Assembly: GCA_021296375.1 (NCBI GenBank)
Contig: JAGWAQ010000084.1
Coordinates: 1-7,164, forward strand
From: Alphaproteobacteria bacterium
Lineage (GTDB): Bacteria; Pseudomonadota; Alphaproteobacteria; Puniceispirillales; UBA1172
DNA length: 7,164 nucleotides
Reading direction: 5' to 3'
This document shows positions 1 to 7,046 of this stretch, in pieces. A model generated the notes under the pieces. That model saw only the letters and a list, made by a program, of their open reading frames with translations. It searched no databases and was not told the DNA's origin. Numbering within the stretch: position 1 is the stretch's first letter; every line of letters starts with the position of its first letter. The position numbers were made by a program, and so were the translations under genes.

Positions 1-1419
1 TTGTGGTGGGGGCATCGCATCCCCGCCTGGTATGGCCCCGACGGCACGCCGTTTGTTGGCATGGACGAGGCGGAAGCGGCAGAGCAAGCGCGCGCCCATT
101 ACGGCAAGGATGTTGAATTAACGCAGGATGACGATGTGCTGGACACCTGGTTTTCCAGCGGATTGTGGCCGTTTTCGACCCTCGGCTGGCCGGAAAATAC
201 CGCTGAAGTAAAGCGCTATTACCCCGGTGATGTGCTGGTCACGGGATTTGATATCATCTTCTTCTGGGTCGCCCGCATGATGATGATGTCGATGCATTTC
301 ATGGATGGCGAGGTGCCGTTCAAGGATGTGTATATCCATGCCCTGGTTCGTGATGAAAAGGGCCAGAAAATGTCAAAATCCAAGGGCAATGTCATGGACC
401 CCCTGGTGCTGTCCGACAAATACGGCGCCGCTGCCCTGCGCTTTACCCTTGCCGCCATGGCGGCGCAGGGGCGCGACATCAAACTGGCGGAAAGCCGGAT
501 CGAAGGCTACCGCAACTTTGCGACAAAAATCTGGAACGCCTGCCGGTTCCTTGAAATGAACGGCTGTAAACCGGCGCTTGATTATGACCTGTCGACGGCT
601 GCTGAACCCGCCAACCAGTGGATTATCCATGAACTGGCGGAAACCCGCGAAAAAGTCAGCACCGCGATTGAGGCGTATCGGTTCAATGACGCGGCGGATG
701 CCATTTACCGTTTCATCTGGAACAATTACTGCGACTGGTACCTTGAGATGATCAAGCCTGTGCTGGGCGGTGGTGACGCGACGTCGGACGAAACCCGTGC
801 GGTCGCCAGCCGCGTCATTGCCGAAGCCATTCGCATTCTGCACCCGTTCATGCCGTTTATTTCCGAAGAACTCTGGGAAAAGGTCTTTGGCGGGGAGGGG
901 ATGCTGATCACCACCACCTGGACAGAGATCGACACACCTGACGCCAAAGGCGCGGCGGAAGAGATCAGCTTTATCGTTGAACTGATCACGGCGGTGCGTT
1001 CCCTTCGCAATGAAATGAATATTCCCGCCGCCGCCAAGCCTGACCTCGTTCTTCTGGAAGGGCAGGCGTCCAAAAAAGCGGCGATTGAGCGCAACCGCCC
1101 GGCCTTGCAGCGTCTGGCGCGGATCAACACCATCAGCTTTGCCGAGGCCATGCCAGGCCAATCGGCGCAGGGCGTCACTCAAGGGCAGGATTTCGCCTTG
1201 CCGCTTGAAGGTATTCTGGACTTTGACGCGGAACGCGCGCGCCTGACCAAAGAGCTTAAGGCCGGCGAAGGCGAAGTCAAAAAGCTTGAAGGCAAGCTGA
1301 ACAATCAGGGCTTTATGGCTAAAGCTCCGCAAGAGGTGGTCGAGGAAAACCGCCGCCGCCTTGAAGCCGAACAAGACACAAAAACTCGCTTGGCCCTTGC
1401 GCTCGAGCGTCTGGGTTAA
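1..1419 (+). CDS. valS: Valyl-tRNA synthetase, C-terminal half (5' end outside window)
   Basis: Class I aminoacyl-tRNA synthetase that charges tRNA-Val with valine in the cytoplasm. The open frame runs in from the left edge. Its first codon (TTG) reads as an internal Leu of the conserved LWWGHRIPAWYG segment, so it is not a start. Numbered from that codon, the sequence shows the late catalytic-domain block DVLDTWFSSGLWPFS (about 46-58), the ARMMMM and HALVRDEKGQKMSKSKGN stretch with KMSKS at 123-127, an anticodon-binding helical domain (CDWYLE at 244-249, LHPFMPF at 280-286), and a charged C-terminal coiled coil from about 404 to 472, which is typical of ValRS. The HIGH motif and editing domain must lie upstream. 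ValRS is usually around 900 residues, so roughly half is present. The frame is intact and ends in TAA. ilvD follows after 31 nt with no terminator, so the two may be co-transcribed. Confidence 0.97.
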   Translation: MWWGHRIPAWYGPDGTPFVGMDEAEAAEQARAHYGKDVELTQDDDVLDTWFSSGLWPFSTLGWPENTAEVKRYYPGDVLVTGFDIIFFWVARMMMMSMHFMDGEVPFKDVYIHALVRDEKGQKMSKSKGNVMDPLVLSDKYGAAALRFTLAAMAAQGRDIKLAESRIEGYRNFATKIWNACRFLEMNGCKPALDYDLSTAAEPANQWIIHELAETREKVSTAIEAYRFNDAADAIYRFIWNNYCDWYLEMIKPVLGGGDATSDETRAVASRVIAEAIRILHPFMPFISEELWEKVFGGEGMLITTTWTEIDTPDAKGAAEEISFIVELITAVRSLRNEMNIPAAAKPDLVLLEGQASKKAAIERNRPALQRLARINTISFAEAMPGQSAQGVTQGQDFALPLEGILDFDAERARLTKELKAGEGEVKKLEGKLNNQGFMAKAPQEVVEENRRRLEAEQDTKTRLALALERLG

Positions 1420-1440
1420 CTATTGTTGAAAGATTATCGT

Positions 1441-1446
1441 GGAGGA
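1441..1446 (+). promoter_or_regulatory. Shine-Dalgarno site of ilvD, decides the start
   Basis: GGAGGA is a near-perfect ribosome binding site ending 4 nt before ATG 1451. An in-frame GTG at 1439 would give four extra residues, but it overlaps this site and has no comparable site of its own. ATG 1451 is therefore the preferred ilvD start. Confidence 0.85.
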
Positions 1447-1450
1447 CAAG

Positions 1451-3172
1451 ATGTCAAACAAATGGGATAAATCAAAACTGCCAAGCCGTTACGTTTCTGT
1501 TGGGCCGGAACGCGCCCCGCATCGCTCGTATTACTATGCGATGGGGATGACGGAAGAAGAAATCGCGCAGCCGCTGGTTGGGGTTGTGTCAACCTGGAAC
1601 GAAGCGGCACCATGCAACATCACCCTTGATCGCCAGGCGAAAGAAGCCAAGCGCGGGGTGGCTGATCACCATGGGTCGCCACGTGAATTCACCACCATCA
1701 CCGTGACCGACGGGATCGCCATGGGCCACCAGGGGATGAAATCATCCCTCGTCAGCCGTGAAGTCATTGCCGATTCCATCGAACTCACCGTTCGTGGCCA
1801 CTGCTATGATGCGCTGGTTGGTCTTGCGGGTTGCGACAAGTCTCTGCCCGGGGTGATGATGGCGATGGCGCGCCTGAACGTGCCGTCGGTCTTTATGTAT
1901 GGCGGGTCGATCCTGCCCGGCCGTTTCCGTGACCGTGACGTGACGGTTCAGGACGTGTTTGAGGCCGTCGGCGCCCATGCCGCCGGCAATATGTCCGATG
2001 ATGACCTGCATGAGCTGGAATGCGTGGCCTGCCCATCCGCCGGCTCTTGTGGCGGCCAGTTTACCGCCAACACCATGGCCTGTGTGTCGGAAGCCATTGG
2101 TCTGGCTATCCCGGGGTCAGCCGGGGCGCCTGCGCCTTACGAAACCCGTGATGAATACGCCTATCATTCCGGCCGCGTGGTGATGGATCTGCTCAAGGCC
2201 AACCTGCGCCCTCGTGATATCCTGACCCGCAAGGCGTTTGAAAACGCCGCCACCGTGGTGGCCGCTTCTGGCGGTTCGACCAATGCCGGGCTTCACCTGC
2301 CGGCACTGGCGGCGGAATGCGGGATTGAATTTGATCTCCATGACGTGGCGGAAATTTTCAAGCGAACCCCTTATGTGGCTGACCTCAAGCCAGGCGGTAA
2401 ATACGTCGCCAAGGACATGTTCGAGGTCGGCGGTGTGCCGGTTCTCCTGAAAGTCCTGCTGGATGGCGGCTATATCCACGGCGATTGCATCACCGTGACC
2501 GGCAAGACCATGGCGGAAAACCTCAAGGATGTGGTTCTGCCGACGGATCAGGACGTGATTTACCCCACCAGCAACCCGCTGTCGCCTACCGGCGGTGTCG
2601 TGGGGCTGCGTGGCAATCTCGCCCCTGAAGGCGCGCTGGTTAAGGTCGCGGGGATGAAAAACCTCGTCTTTACCGGTGTCGCGCGTTGCTTTGACAGTGA
2701 AGAAGAGGCGTTCAGCGCGGTTGAACGTCGCGACTACAAGGAAGGTGACGTTATTGTCATCCGTTACGAAGGCCCGAAAGGTGGCCCGGGCATGCGCGAA
2801 ATGCTGGCCACAACAGCGGCGATTTACGGCCAGGGCATGGGCGATAAAGTCGCGCTCATCACCGACGGGCGGTTCTCCGGCGCGACCCGCGGGTTCTGCA
2901 TTGGTCACGTTGGCCCTGAAGCCGCGGTTGGCGGCCCGATTGGTCTGCTGAAAGATGGCGACAAGATCACTATTGATGCGGAAAACAACACCATCGACGT
3001 TGACCTGACGGAAGACGAACTGGCGGAACGCCGCAAATCCTGGGCACCGCGGGAAACCGATTACCAGTCCGGCACGCTCTGGAAATATGCCCAGACCGTC
3101 GGTTCCGCTGAAAAAGGCGCCCTGACCCATCCAGGCGGGAAAGCCGAAAAGCATATGTACGCGAACATCTGA
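1451..3172 (+). CDS. ilvD: Dihydroxy-acid dehydratase
   Basis: Dehydrates 2,3-dihydroxy-isovalerate and 2,3-dihydroxy-3-methylvalerate to the 2-keto acids that precede valine and isoleucine. It is a cytoplasmic Fe-S and Mg2+ enzyme. From ATG 1451 the protein has 573 residues, normal for the family. It has the expected cysteines: C55 (APCN), C128 (GCDK) and C200 (PSAGSCGG). It also has D87 (VTDG) and K130 of GCDKSLPG, which the family uses at the metal site, and the second family signature ALITDGRFSGATR with the catalytic Ser at 476. The pattern resembles [2Fe-2S] dehydratases of the Caulobacter/Mycobacterium/plant type, but cluster type cannot be proven by reading. C191 and C194 lie close to C200. 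The gene follows valS closely and ends at a strong terminator. No leader peptide or attenuator is visible in the 31-nt gap. Related sugar-acid dehydratases (Edd, xylonate dehydratase) are less likely given the WNEAAPCN context. Confidence 0.96.
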   Translation: MSNKWDKSKLPSRYVSVGPERAPHRSYYYAMGMTEEEIAQPLVGVVSTWNEAAPCNITLDRQAKEAKRGVADHHGSPREFTTITVTDGIAMGHQGMKSSLVSREVIADSIELTVRGHCYDALVGLAGCDKSLPGVMMAMARLNVPSVFMYGGSILPGRFRDRDVTVQDVFEAVGAHAAGNMSDDDLHELECVACPSAGSCGGQFTANTMACVSEAIGLAIPGSAGAPAPYETRDEYAYHSGRVVMDLLKANLRPRDILTRKAFENAATVVAASGGSTNAGLHLPALAAECGIEFDLHDVAEIFKRTPYVADLKPGGKYVAKDMFEVGGVPVLLKVLLDGGYIHGDCITVTGKTMAENLKDVVLPTDQDVIYPTSNPLSPTGGVVGLRGNLAPEGALVKVAGMKNLVFTGVARCFDSEEEAFSAVERRDYKEGDVIVIRYEGPKGGPGMREMLATTAAIYGQGMGDKVALITDGRFSGATRGFCIGHVGPEAAVGGPIGLLKDGDKITIDAENNTIDVDLTEDELAERRKSWAPRETDYQSGTLWKYAQTVGSAEKGALTHPGGKAEKHMYANI

Positions 3173-3189
3173 TCCCGCGGCAGTCATGG

Positions 3190-3215
3190 AAAAGGGCCCT
3201 TCGGGGCCCTTTTTT
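3190..3215. terminator. Intrinsic terminator with TTCG loop, probably shared by ilvD and xth
   Basis: GGGCCC (3194-3199), loop TTCG (3200-3203) and GGGCCC (3204-3209) form a perfect stem. It is extended by AAAA (3190-3193) pairing with TTTT (3210-3213), giving 10 bp. A C-closed TTCG tetraloop is exceptionally stable in RNA. Six T follow on the plus strand (3210-3215), 17 nt past the ilvD stop. On the minus strand the hairpin starts 6 nt past the xth stop and ends in four T, so it can plausibly stop convergent transcription too, but less efficiently. Confidence 0.92.
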
Positions 3216-3221
3216 ATGCGG

Positions 3222-4019
3222 TTAAATCCGGAAGCGGCACCAGATCGGCGTATGGTCCGAGGCACGGTCATTGCCGCGGGGGGTCTTGTCGATCCCCACT
3301 TCAAGCACCTTGTCGCTGGCTTCAGCATTGGCCATCACGTGGTCGATGCGGATGCCGTGGTCTTTCTGCCAGGCGCCGCCCTGATAATCCCAAAAGCTGT
3401 AGGCGATGGCATTGGGGTTAAAGGCCCGCCAGATATCCGTGTAGCCGAGGTAGCTGAAGGCACGGAACGCCGCCAGTGTATCGGGGTGGTGCAGGGCATC
3501 CCCGCGCCAGACGCCAATATCCCAGCAATCCCGCGCCTCGGGGATGATGTTGAAATCCCCCGTAAAGACAACAGGCCGACCTTGCTGGTTAAGACGCGCG
3601 GCATGGGCATGAAGACGTTTCATCCAATCCAGCTTATAGACCAGTTTCGGGTGAACCCCGCCGTCATCTGCCAGAACCGGATTGCCATTGGGCATGTAAA
3701 GACCGCCAATCGTCATGCCATGGGTATCGACTTCGATATAGCGCGCCTGTTCATCTTCCATGCTGTCGTCAAGCCTCGGCATGCCGCGACGGACGTCATC
3801 AAGAGGGATGCGGCTCGCCACCGCCACGCCATTATAGGATTTCTGGCCATGAACATGGATGTCGTAACCGGCATCGGTGAACAATTCCACGGGGAAATTT
3901 TCGTCCATGGATTTGATTTCCTGCATGAACAGGATATCGGTTTCACTGGATTTAAGCCAATCCAGCACTTGCGGGCCACGAACCTTGATGGAATTGACGT
4001 TCCAGCTGGCGATTTTCAA
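3222..4019 (-). CDS. xth: Exodeoxyribonuclease III / AP endonuclease
   Basis: DNA repair nuclease of the endonuclease/exonuclease/phosphatase fold. It cuts 5' of abasic sites and has 3'-5' exonuclease activity on duplex DNA. Starting at TTG 4019-4017 the protein begins KIASWNVNSIK, the family N-terminus, and has 265 residues (E. coli ExoIII has 268). Visible active-site residues are N7 (WNVN), E34 (MQEIK), Y108 (GLYMPNGN), D155 and N157 (TGDFNI), D226 (RIDHVMA), and D255 and H256 (SDHTP). All expected catalytic positions are present. An upstream ATG at 4097 would add 26 residues without family character and overlap erpA by 74 nt, so I reject it. The TTG lies 4 nt past the erpA stop and has no good Shine-Dalgarno site. 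Translation is probably coupled to erpA. The stop is TAA, immediately before the shared terminator. Confidence 0.95.
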   Translation of the reverse strand: MKIASWNVNSIKVRGPQVLDWLKSSETDILFMQEIKSMDENFPVELFTDAGYDIHVHGQKSYNGVAVASRIPLDDVRRGMPRLDDSMEDEQARYIEVDTHGMTIGGLYMPNGNPVLADDGGVHPKLVYKLDWMKRLHAHAARLNQQGRPVVFTGDFNIIPEARDCWDIGVWRGDALHHPDTLAAFRAFSYLGYTDIWRAFNPNAIAYSFWDYQGGAWQKDHGIRIDHVMANAEASDKVLEVGIDKTPRGNDRASDHTPIWCRFRI

Positions 4020-4023
4020 CTGA

Positions 4024-4386
4024 TCAGACGGCAAAGGATGTTCCACAGCCGCAGGACGCGGTGGCGTTAGGGTTGGACACCTGGAAATACGAGCCAATCA
4101 GCTCCTGCACATAGTCAAGCTGACTGCCGTTCAGAAATTCAATCGACATGGTGTCGACCACTATCGTGACTTCAGTGCCATCCGCCGCCTGGCGGGCCAT
4201 GATCAGGTCATCATCATTGCCGGTGTCGTCAATGCTGAACGAATACTGGAACCCGGAACAGCCGCCGCCAAGAACCGCAACGCGAAAGATCGTGCCGTTT
4301 TCGGTTTTCATCAATTCGGCAACACGTTCCACCGCCGCGTCAGTGACGGTAAACGTGTCAGGGGTGAGGGCGGTGATGTCGTTCAT
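4024..4386 (-). CDS. erpA: A-type iron-sulfur cluster carrier/insertion protein
   Basis: Small scaffold/carrier (HesB/IscA/ErpA family) that binds a Fe-S cluster and passes it to apo-enzymes in the cytoplasm. It has 120 residues, usual for the family (about 105-125). The three conserved cysteines are present: C43 in LGGGCSGFQY, and C112 and C114 in the C-terminal SCGCGTSF. DTMSIEFLNGSQLDYV (about 78-93) is the family's central block. ErpA fits better than IscA because it sits alone, outside an isc or suf cluster, and because of its sequence style, but the subfamily call is inference. It is the first gene of a two-gene unit with xth. The start codon has only a weak purine stretch (GACGG) directly before it. 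Clients cannot be read from context, although the nearby ilvD product is itself a Fe-S enzyme. Confidence 0.93.
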   Translation of the reverse strand: MNDITALTPDTFTVTDAAVERVAELMKTENGTIFRVAVLGGGCSGFQYSFSIDDTGNDDDLIMARQAADGTEVTIVVDTMSIEFLNGSQLDYVQELIGSYFQVSNPNATASCGCGTSFAV

Positions 4387-4415
4387 CCGTCAAATGCTCA
4401 TGCTGTTATGCTCTT

Positions 4416-4444
4416 AATATAAGGGCCATGGCCGCGCTTCGCAA
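4416..4444 (-). promoter_or_regulatory. Candidate promoter for erpA-xth
   Basis: On the minus strand a -35-like TTGCGA (4444-4439) and a -10-like TATATT (4421-4416) are separated by 17 bp. The matches to the sigma-70 consensus are 4/6 and 5/6. The spacer contains the perfect 10-bp palindrome GGCCATGGCC (4424-4433). The expected RNA start would be about 4409, leaving a leader of roughly 20 nt before the erpA ATG. Predicted by eye only. Confidence 0.5.
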
Positions 4445-4520
4445 GGCAAGCCGACGCGCCGCGCGCAAAAGCGTGATGTTTTCCGCACCATCGCGGTATA
4501 AATCATTGAAGAGATTGGCA

Positions 4521-4526
4521 TATAAT
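4521..4526 (+). promoter_or_regulatory. Candidate -10 element for dgt-argS
   Basis: TATAAT is a perfect sigma-70 -10 hexamer 41 nt before the dgt ATG, in an AT-rich patch of an otherwise GC-rich region. No convincing -35 sits 16-18 bp upstream and there is no TG extension, so strength is uncertain. An alternative pair, TTGAAG (4506-4511) with TAGATT (4529-4534) at 17 bp, overlaps it. Confidence 0.5.
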
Positions 4527-4536
4527 CGTAGATTAA

Positions 4537-4548
4537 ATCCCCTGGGAT
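4537..4548. repeat. Short inverted repeat between dgt promoter and start
   Basis: ATCCC (4537-4541), centre CT, GGGAT (4544-4548): perfect 5-bp arms just downstream of the predicted dgt transcription start. It could be a small operator or weak leader hairpin, or chance. The rest of the 181-nt gap (4387-4567) shows no RNA gene or credible small ORF. Confidence 0.25.
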
Positions 4549-4567
4549 CAAGACAGGTTTTCCGCAT

Positions 4568-5764
4568 ATGAGCGCTGAAACATTGACATCTGGACTGGCT
4601 GTATACGCGGCCCATCACGAAGCAAGCCGTGGCCGTCATCTGTCGCCATCAGAACCGTCCACCGCCGCCGACCCCCGCTCGGCGTTTCAGCGCGACCGTG
4701 ACCGAATTATCCATTGCGGGGCGTTTCGCCGCTTAAAGCACAAAACCCAGGTGTTTATCTATCATGAGGGGGATTATTTCCGCACTCGCCTGACCCATTC
4801 GCTGGAGGTCGCGCAGATCACCCGTGCGATTTGCCGCCAGTTGCGGCTTGATGATGATCTGGCGGAAGCCATCGCCCTTGCCCATGACCTCGGGCATACG
4901 CCTTTTGGCCATGCCGGGGAAACCGAACTCGACCATGCCATGCGCGACGTCGGGGGGTTTGATCACAATGAACAAACGATCCGTATCCTGACGCGGCTTG
5001 AACATTGCTACGCGGAATTTGACGGCCTCAACCTGACCTGGGAAACCCTTGAAGGCATCGCCAAGCACAACGGCCCCGTGACCACCCCCCGCCCCACCAT
5101 TAAAGCGCTCGATGACAAGATCAACCTCGGCCTGTCGACCTACGCCAGCCTTGAAGCGCAGGTGGCGGCGTTGTCCGATGACATTGCCTATCTGTCCCAT
5201 GATTGCGATGACGGCATCAGGGCAGGGCTCTTGAACCCTGATGATATGCTGGATTTGCCTTTGGCGGGGCCTGTCCTGACGGAGCTGAAGGCCCGCTACG
5301 GCAAGCTGGAAACATCCCGGCTTGTGCATGAATTGACGCGCCGCTTGATCAGCCTTGCGGTGGAAGACCTTGTTCAGGAAAGCGCCAGATTACTGGCCGA
5401 GGCCAATCCCCAATCCGCTGATGACGCGCGCCACTCAGGGCGGCCGTTAATCGCGTTTTCGCCCGCCATGGCGGCGGAACTTGAAGAGTTGCGGTCCTTT
5501 CTGTTTGCTTCGGTCTGGCGGCATTACAAGGTCAATCGCATGACCAGCAAAGCCAAGAGGGTGATGCGCCAGCTCTATGATCTGTTCATGAATGAGATAA
5601 ATATTCTGCCCCATGACTGGCAAGAGGTTGACGGGATACCCCTTCGAGAGTTATCCCCCAAGGACAAAGCCCGTCACGTGGCGGATTACCTCGCCAGCAT
5701 GACGGACCGTTACGCCATGATGGAGCATGAACGCCTGTTCGAATTTGGCCCTATCCTGCGATAG
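4568..5764 (+). CDS. dgt: Deoxyguanosinetriphosphate triphosphohydrolase-like protein
   Basis: HD-superfamily phosphohydrolase that removes triphosphate from dNTPs and helps set nucleotide pools. It has 398 residues, typical of the shorter dGTPase-like group common in alphaproteobacteria. An early block, FQRDRDRIIHCGAFRRLKHKTQV (40-62), precedes the metal site: H77 in TRLTHSLEVAQ, H106 and D107 in AHDLGHTPFGH (also H110 and H115), and an Asp in LSDDIAYLSHD (203-212). FDHNEQ (131-136) is also characteristic. ATG 4568 is chosen because the sequence fits the family from there. Its Shine-Dalgarno site is weak (AGG about 10 nt upstream). It ends in TAG, and argS starts 22 nt later, so the two are likely one operon, a pairing common in alphaproteobacteria. 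The preferred substrate cannot be read from sequence; many relatives act on several dNTPs. Confidence 0.95.
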   Translation: MSAETLTSGLAVYAAHHEASRGRHLSPSEPSTAADPRSAFQRDRDRIIHCGAFRRLKHKTQVFIYHEGDYFRTRLTHSLEVAQITRAICRQLRLDDDLAEAIALAHDLGHTPFGHAGETELDHAMRDVGGFDHNEQTIRILTRLEHCYAEFDGLNLTWETLEGIAKHNGPVTTPRPTIKALDDKINLGLSTYASLEAQVAALSDDIAYLSHDCDDGIRAGLLNPDDMLDLPLAGPVLTELKARYGKLETSRLVHELTRRLISLAVEDLVQESARLLAEANPQSADDARHSGRPLIAFSPAMAAELEELRSFLFASVWRHYKVNRMTSKAKRVMRQLYDLFMNEINILPHDWQEVDGIPLRELSPKDKARHVADYLASMTDRYAMMEHERLFEFGPILR

Positions 5765-5776
5765 GCCAGTCCAGTT

Positions 5777-5781
5777 GAGAG
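5777..5781 (+). promoter_or_regulatory. Shine-Dalgarno site of argS, decides the start
   Basis: GAGAG lies 5 nt before ATG 5787. An upstream in-frame ATG at 5727 would overlap the dgt coding end by 38 nt and add 20 residues unlike ArgRS, whereas MNIYAHFENEI from 5787 matches a normal ArgRS N-terminus. Confidence 0.7.
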
Positions 5782-5786
5782 TTTTG

Positions 5787-7046
5787 ATGAATATTTACGC
5801 CCATTTTGAAAATGAAATCCGCACCATCATCACAAGCCTTGCTGAAAGCGGCGTGATCCCGGCTGGTCTGGATGCCTCGCGCATCACCTGCGAAGCCCCG
5901 CGTGACCCGGGCCATGGTGATCTTGCCACCAATGCCGCCATGGTGCTGGCCAAACCAGCGGGCATGAACCCCCGTCAACTGGCGGAGGCAATAGCCGAAA
6001 AGCTCGGGCAGATCACCAGCATTACCGAAGTCACCATCGCTGGCCCCGGCTTTATCAACATGCGGCTTGAATTGCGCCAGTGGCAAGAGCGGGTCAATGA
6101 TATCCTCGCCGCCGGCATGGCCTGGGGGGAAAGCCGGATTGGCGACGGCAAGACCGTCAATGTCGAATATGTTTCCGCCAACCCCACCGGGCCTCTGCAC
6201 GCCGCCCATGCGCGCGGCGCCATTATCGGGGATGCCATGGCCGCCTTGCTGGAAAAAGCCGGTTATACCGTCACCCGCGAATATTACATCAATGACGCCG
6301 GCAGTCAGGTCGATACGCTGGCGCGTTCTGCCTATCTGCGCTACCGCGAGGCGCTGGGGGAAGATATTGGCGAAATTCCGCAAGGGTTTTACCCCGGCGA
6401 TTACCTCAAGGATACCGCCGCGTCCTTTGCCAAAATCCATGGTGACGCTTACCTGAACAAGGACGAAAGCGAATGGCTGCCTGTTATCCGCGCCTTTGCG
6501 ATTGAGGACATGATGGCGGGCATCAAGCATGATTTGATCCGCCTTGGCATCAAGATGGACCGGTTTTCATCAGAACGGGCGCTGGTGGACGAAGGCACTG
6601 TCGACAAAACCATGGCCAGTCTTGCCAAAAAAGGGCTGATTTACGAAGGCGTGCTGGAACCGCCAAAAGGCAAAATCCCCGATGATTGGGAGCCGCGTGA
6701 ACAAACCTTGTTCAAAGCCACGGATTTTGGCGATGACATTGATCGCCCCATCAAGAAATCCGACGGCACCTGGACGTATTTTGCTTCTGACGTTGCTTAC
6801 CATCTCGATAAACTGTCACGCGGCTCGGCACGGCTGATCAATATCAGGGGCGCGGACCACGGCGGCTACGTCAAACGCATGCAAGCGGCGGTCTATGCCA
6901 TGAGCGGCGATAAAAAAGCCCTTGATTTAAGGCGTTGCCAGCTCGTCAACCTGATGGACAACGGCAAGCCTGTCAAAATGTCAAAACGGGCAGGGACTTT
7001 TGTCACCTTGTCGGATGTCCTTGACAGTGTCGGCAAGGAAAATTAG
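5787..7046 (+). CDS. argS: Arginyl-tRNA synthetase, interrupted by an in-frame TAG
   Basis: Class I synthetase that charges tRNA-Arg. From ATG 5787 the frame gives 419 residues before TAG 7044-7046; bacterial ArgRS usually has about 550-600. Visible parts are the N-terminal Add-1 domain (about 1-90, with PRDPGHGDLATNAAMVLAKP and AGPGFINMRL), the catalytic domain with SANPTGPLHAAHARGA (HIGH-equivalent HAAH at 138-141), REYYINDAGSQVD (164-176), EPREQTLFKATDFGDD (302-317), GADHGGYVKRMQAA (355-368), and KMSK at 397-400. The part before the stop therefore holds essentially the whole catalytic domain but lacks the C-terminal DALR anticodon-binding domain. Family sequence resumes directly after TAG in the same frame. 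Odd points are the TAG, HAAH instead of HIGH/HVGH, and R354 where Trp is usual before GADH. Possibilities are nonsense mutation or pseudogene, base-call error, or readthrough. It follows dgt by 22 nt. Confidence 0.85.
   Translation: MNIYAHFENEIRTIITSLAESGVIPAGLDASRITCEAPRDPGHGDLATNAAMVLAKPAGMNPRQLAEAIAEKLGQITSITEVTIAGPGFINMRLELRQWQERVNDILAAGMAWGESRIGDGKTVNVEYVSANPTGPLHAAHARGAIIGDAMAALLEKAGYTVTREYYINDAGSQVDTLARSAYLRYREALGEDIGEIPQGFYPGDYLKDTAASFAKIHGDAYLNKDESEWLPVIRAFAIEDMMAGIKHDLIRLGIKMDRFSSERALVDEGTVDKTMASLAKKGLIYEGVLEPPKGKIPDDWEPREQTLFKATDFGDDIDRPIKKSDGTWTYFASDVAYHLDKLSRGSARLINIRGADHGGYVKRMQAAVYAMSGDKKALDLRRCQLVNLMDNGKPVKMSKRAGTFVTLSDVLDSVGKEN

Noticed and set aside
265..303. Methionine-rich run (ARMMMMSMHFMDG) in ValRS
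   Set aside because: This is the normal conserved ValRS block before the KMSKS region, not an anomaly.
373..1374. 333-codon open frame antisense to valS
   Set aside because: Shadow of the valS frame; no family resemblance.
2117..3328. 403-codon open frame antisense to ilvD
   Set aside because: It overlaps a certain gene almost throughout, reads as low-information sequence with no recognisable family, and has no ribosome binding site; long antisense frames are common in GC-rich DNA.
3186..4070. 294-codon plus-strand frame across xth
   Set aside because: It begins inside the terminator region and is the antisense of a clear ExoIII gene with all catalytic residues.
4020..4097. Longer N-terminus for xth starting at ATG 4097
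   Set aside because: The 26 extra residues are proline-rich, unlike ExoIII, and come from the other frame of erpA.
4406..4639. 77-codon minus-strand frame across the erpA-dgt gap
   Set aside because: It covers both promoter candidates and the dgt start; no family resemblance and no convincing start signal.
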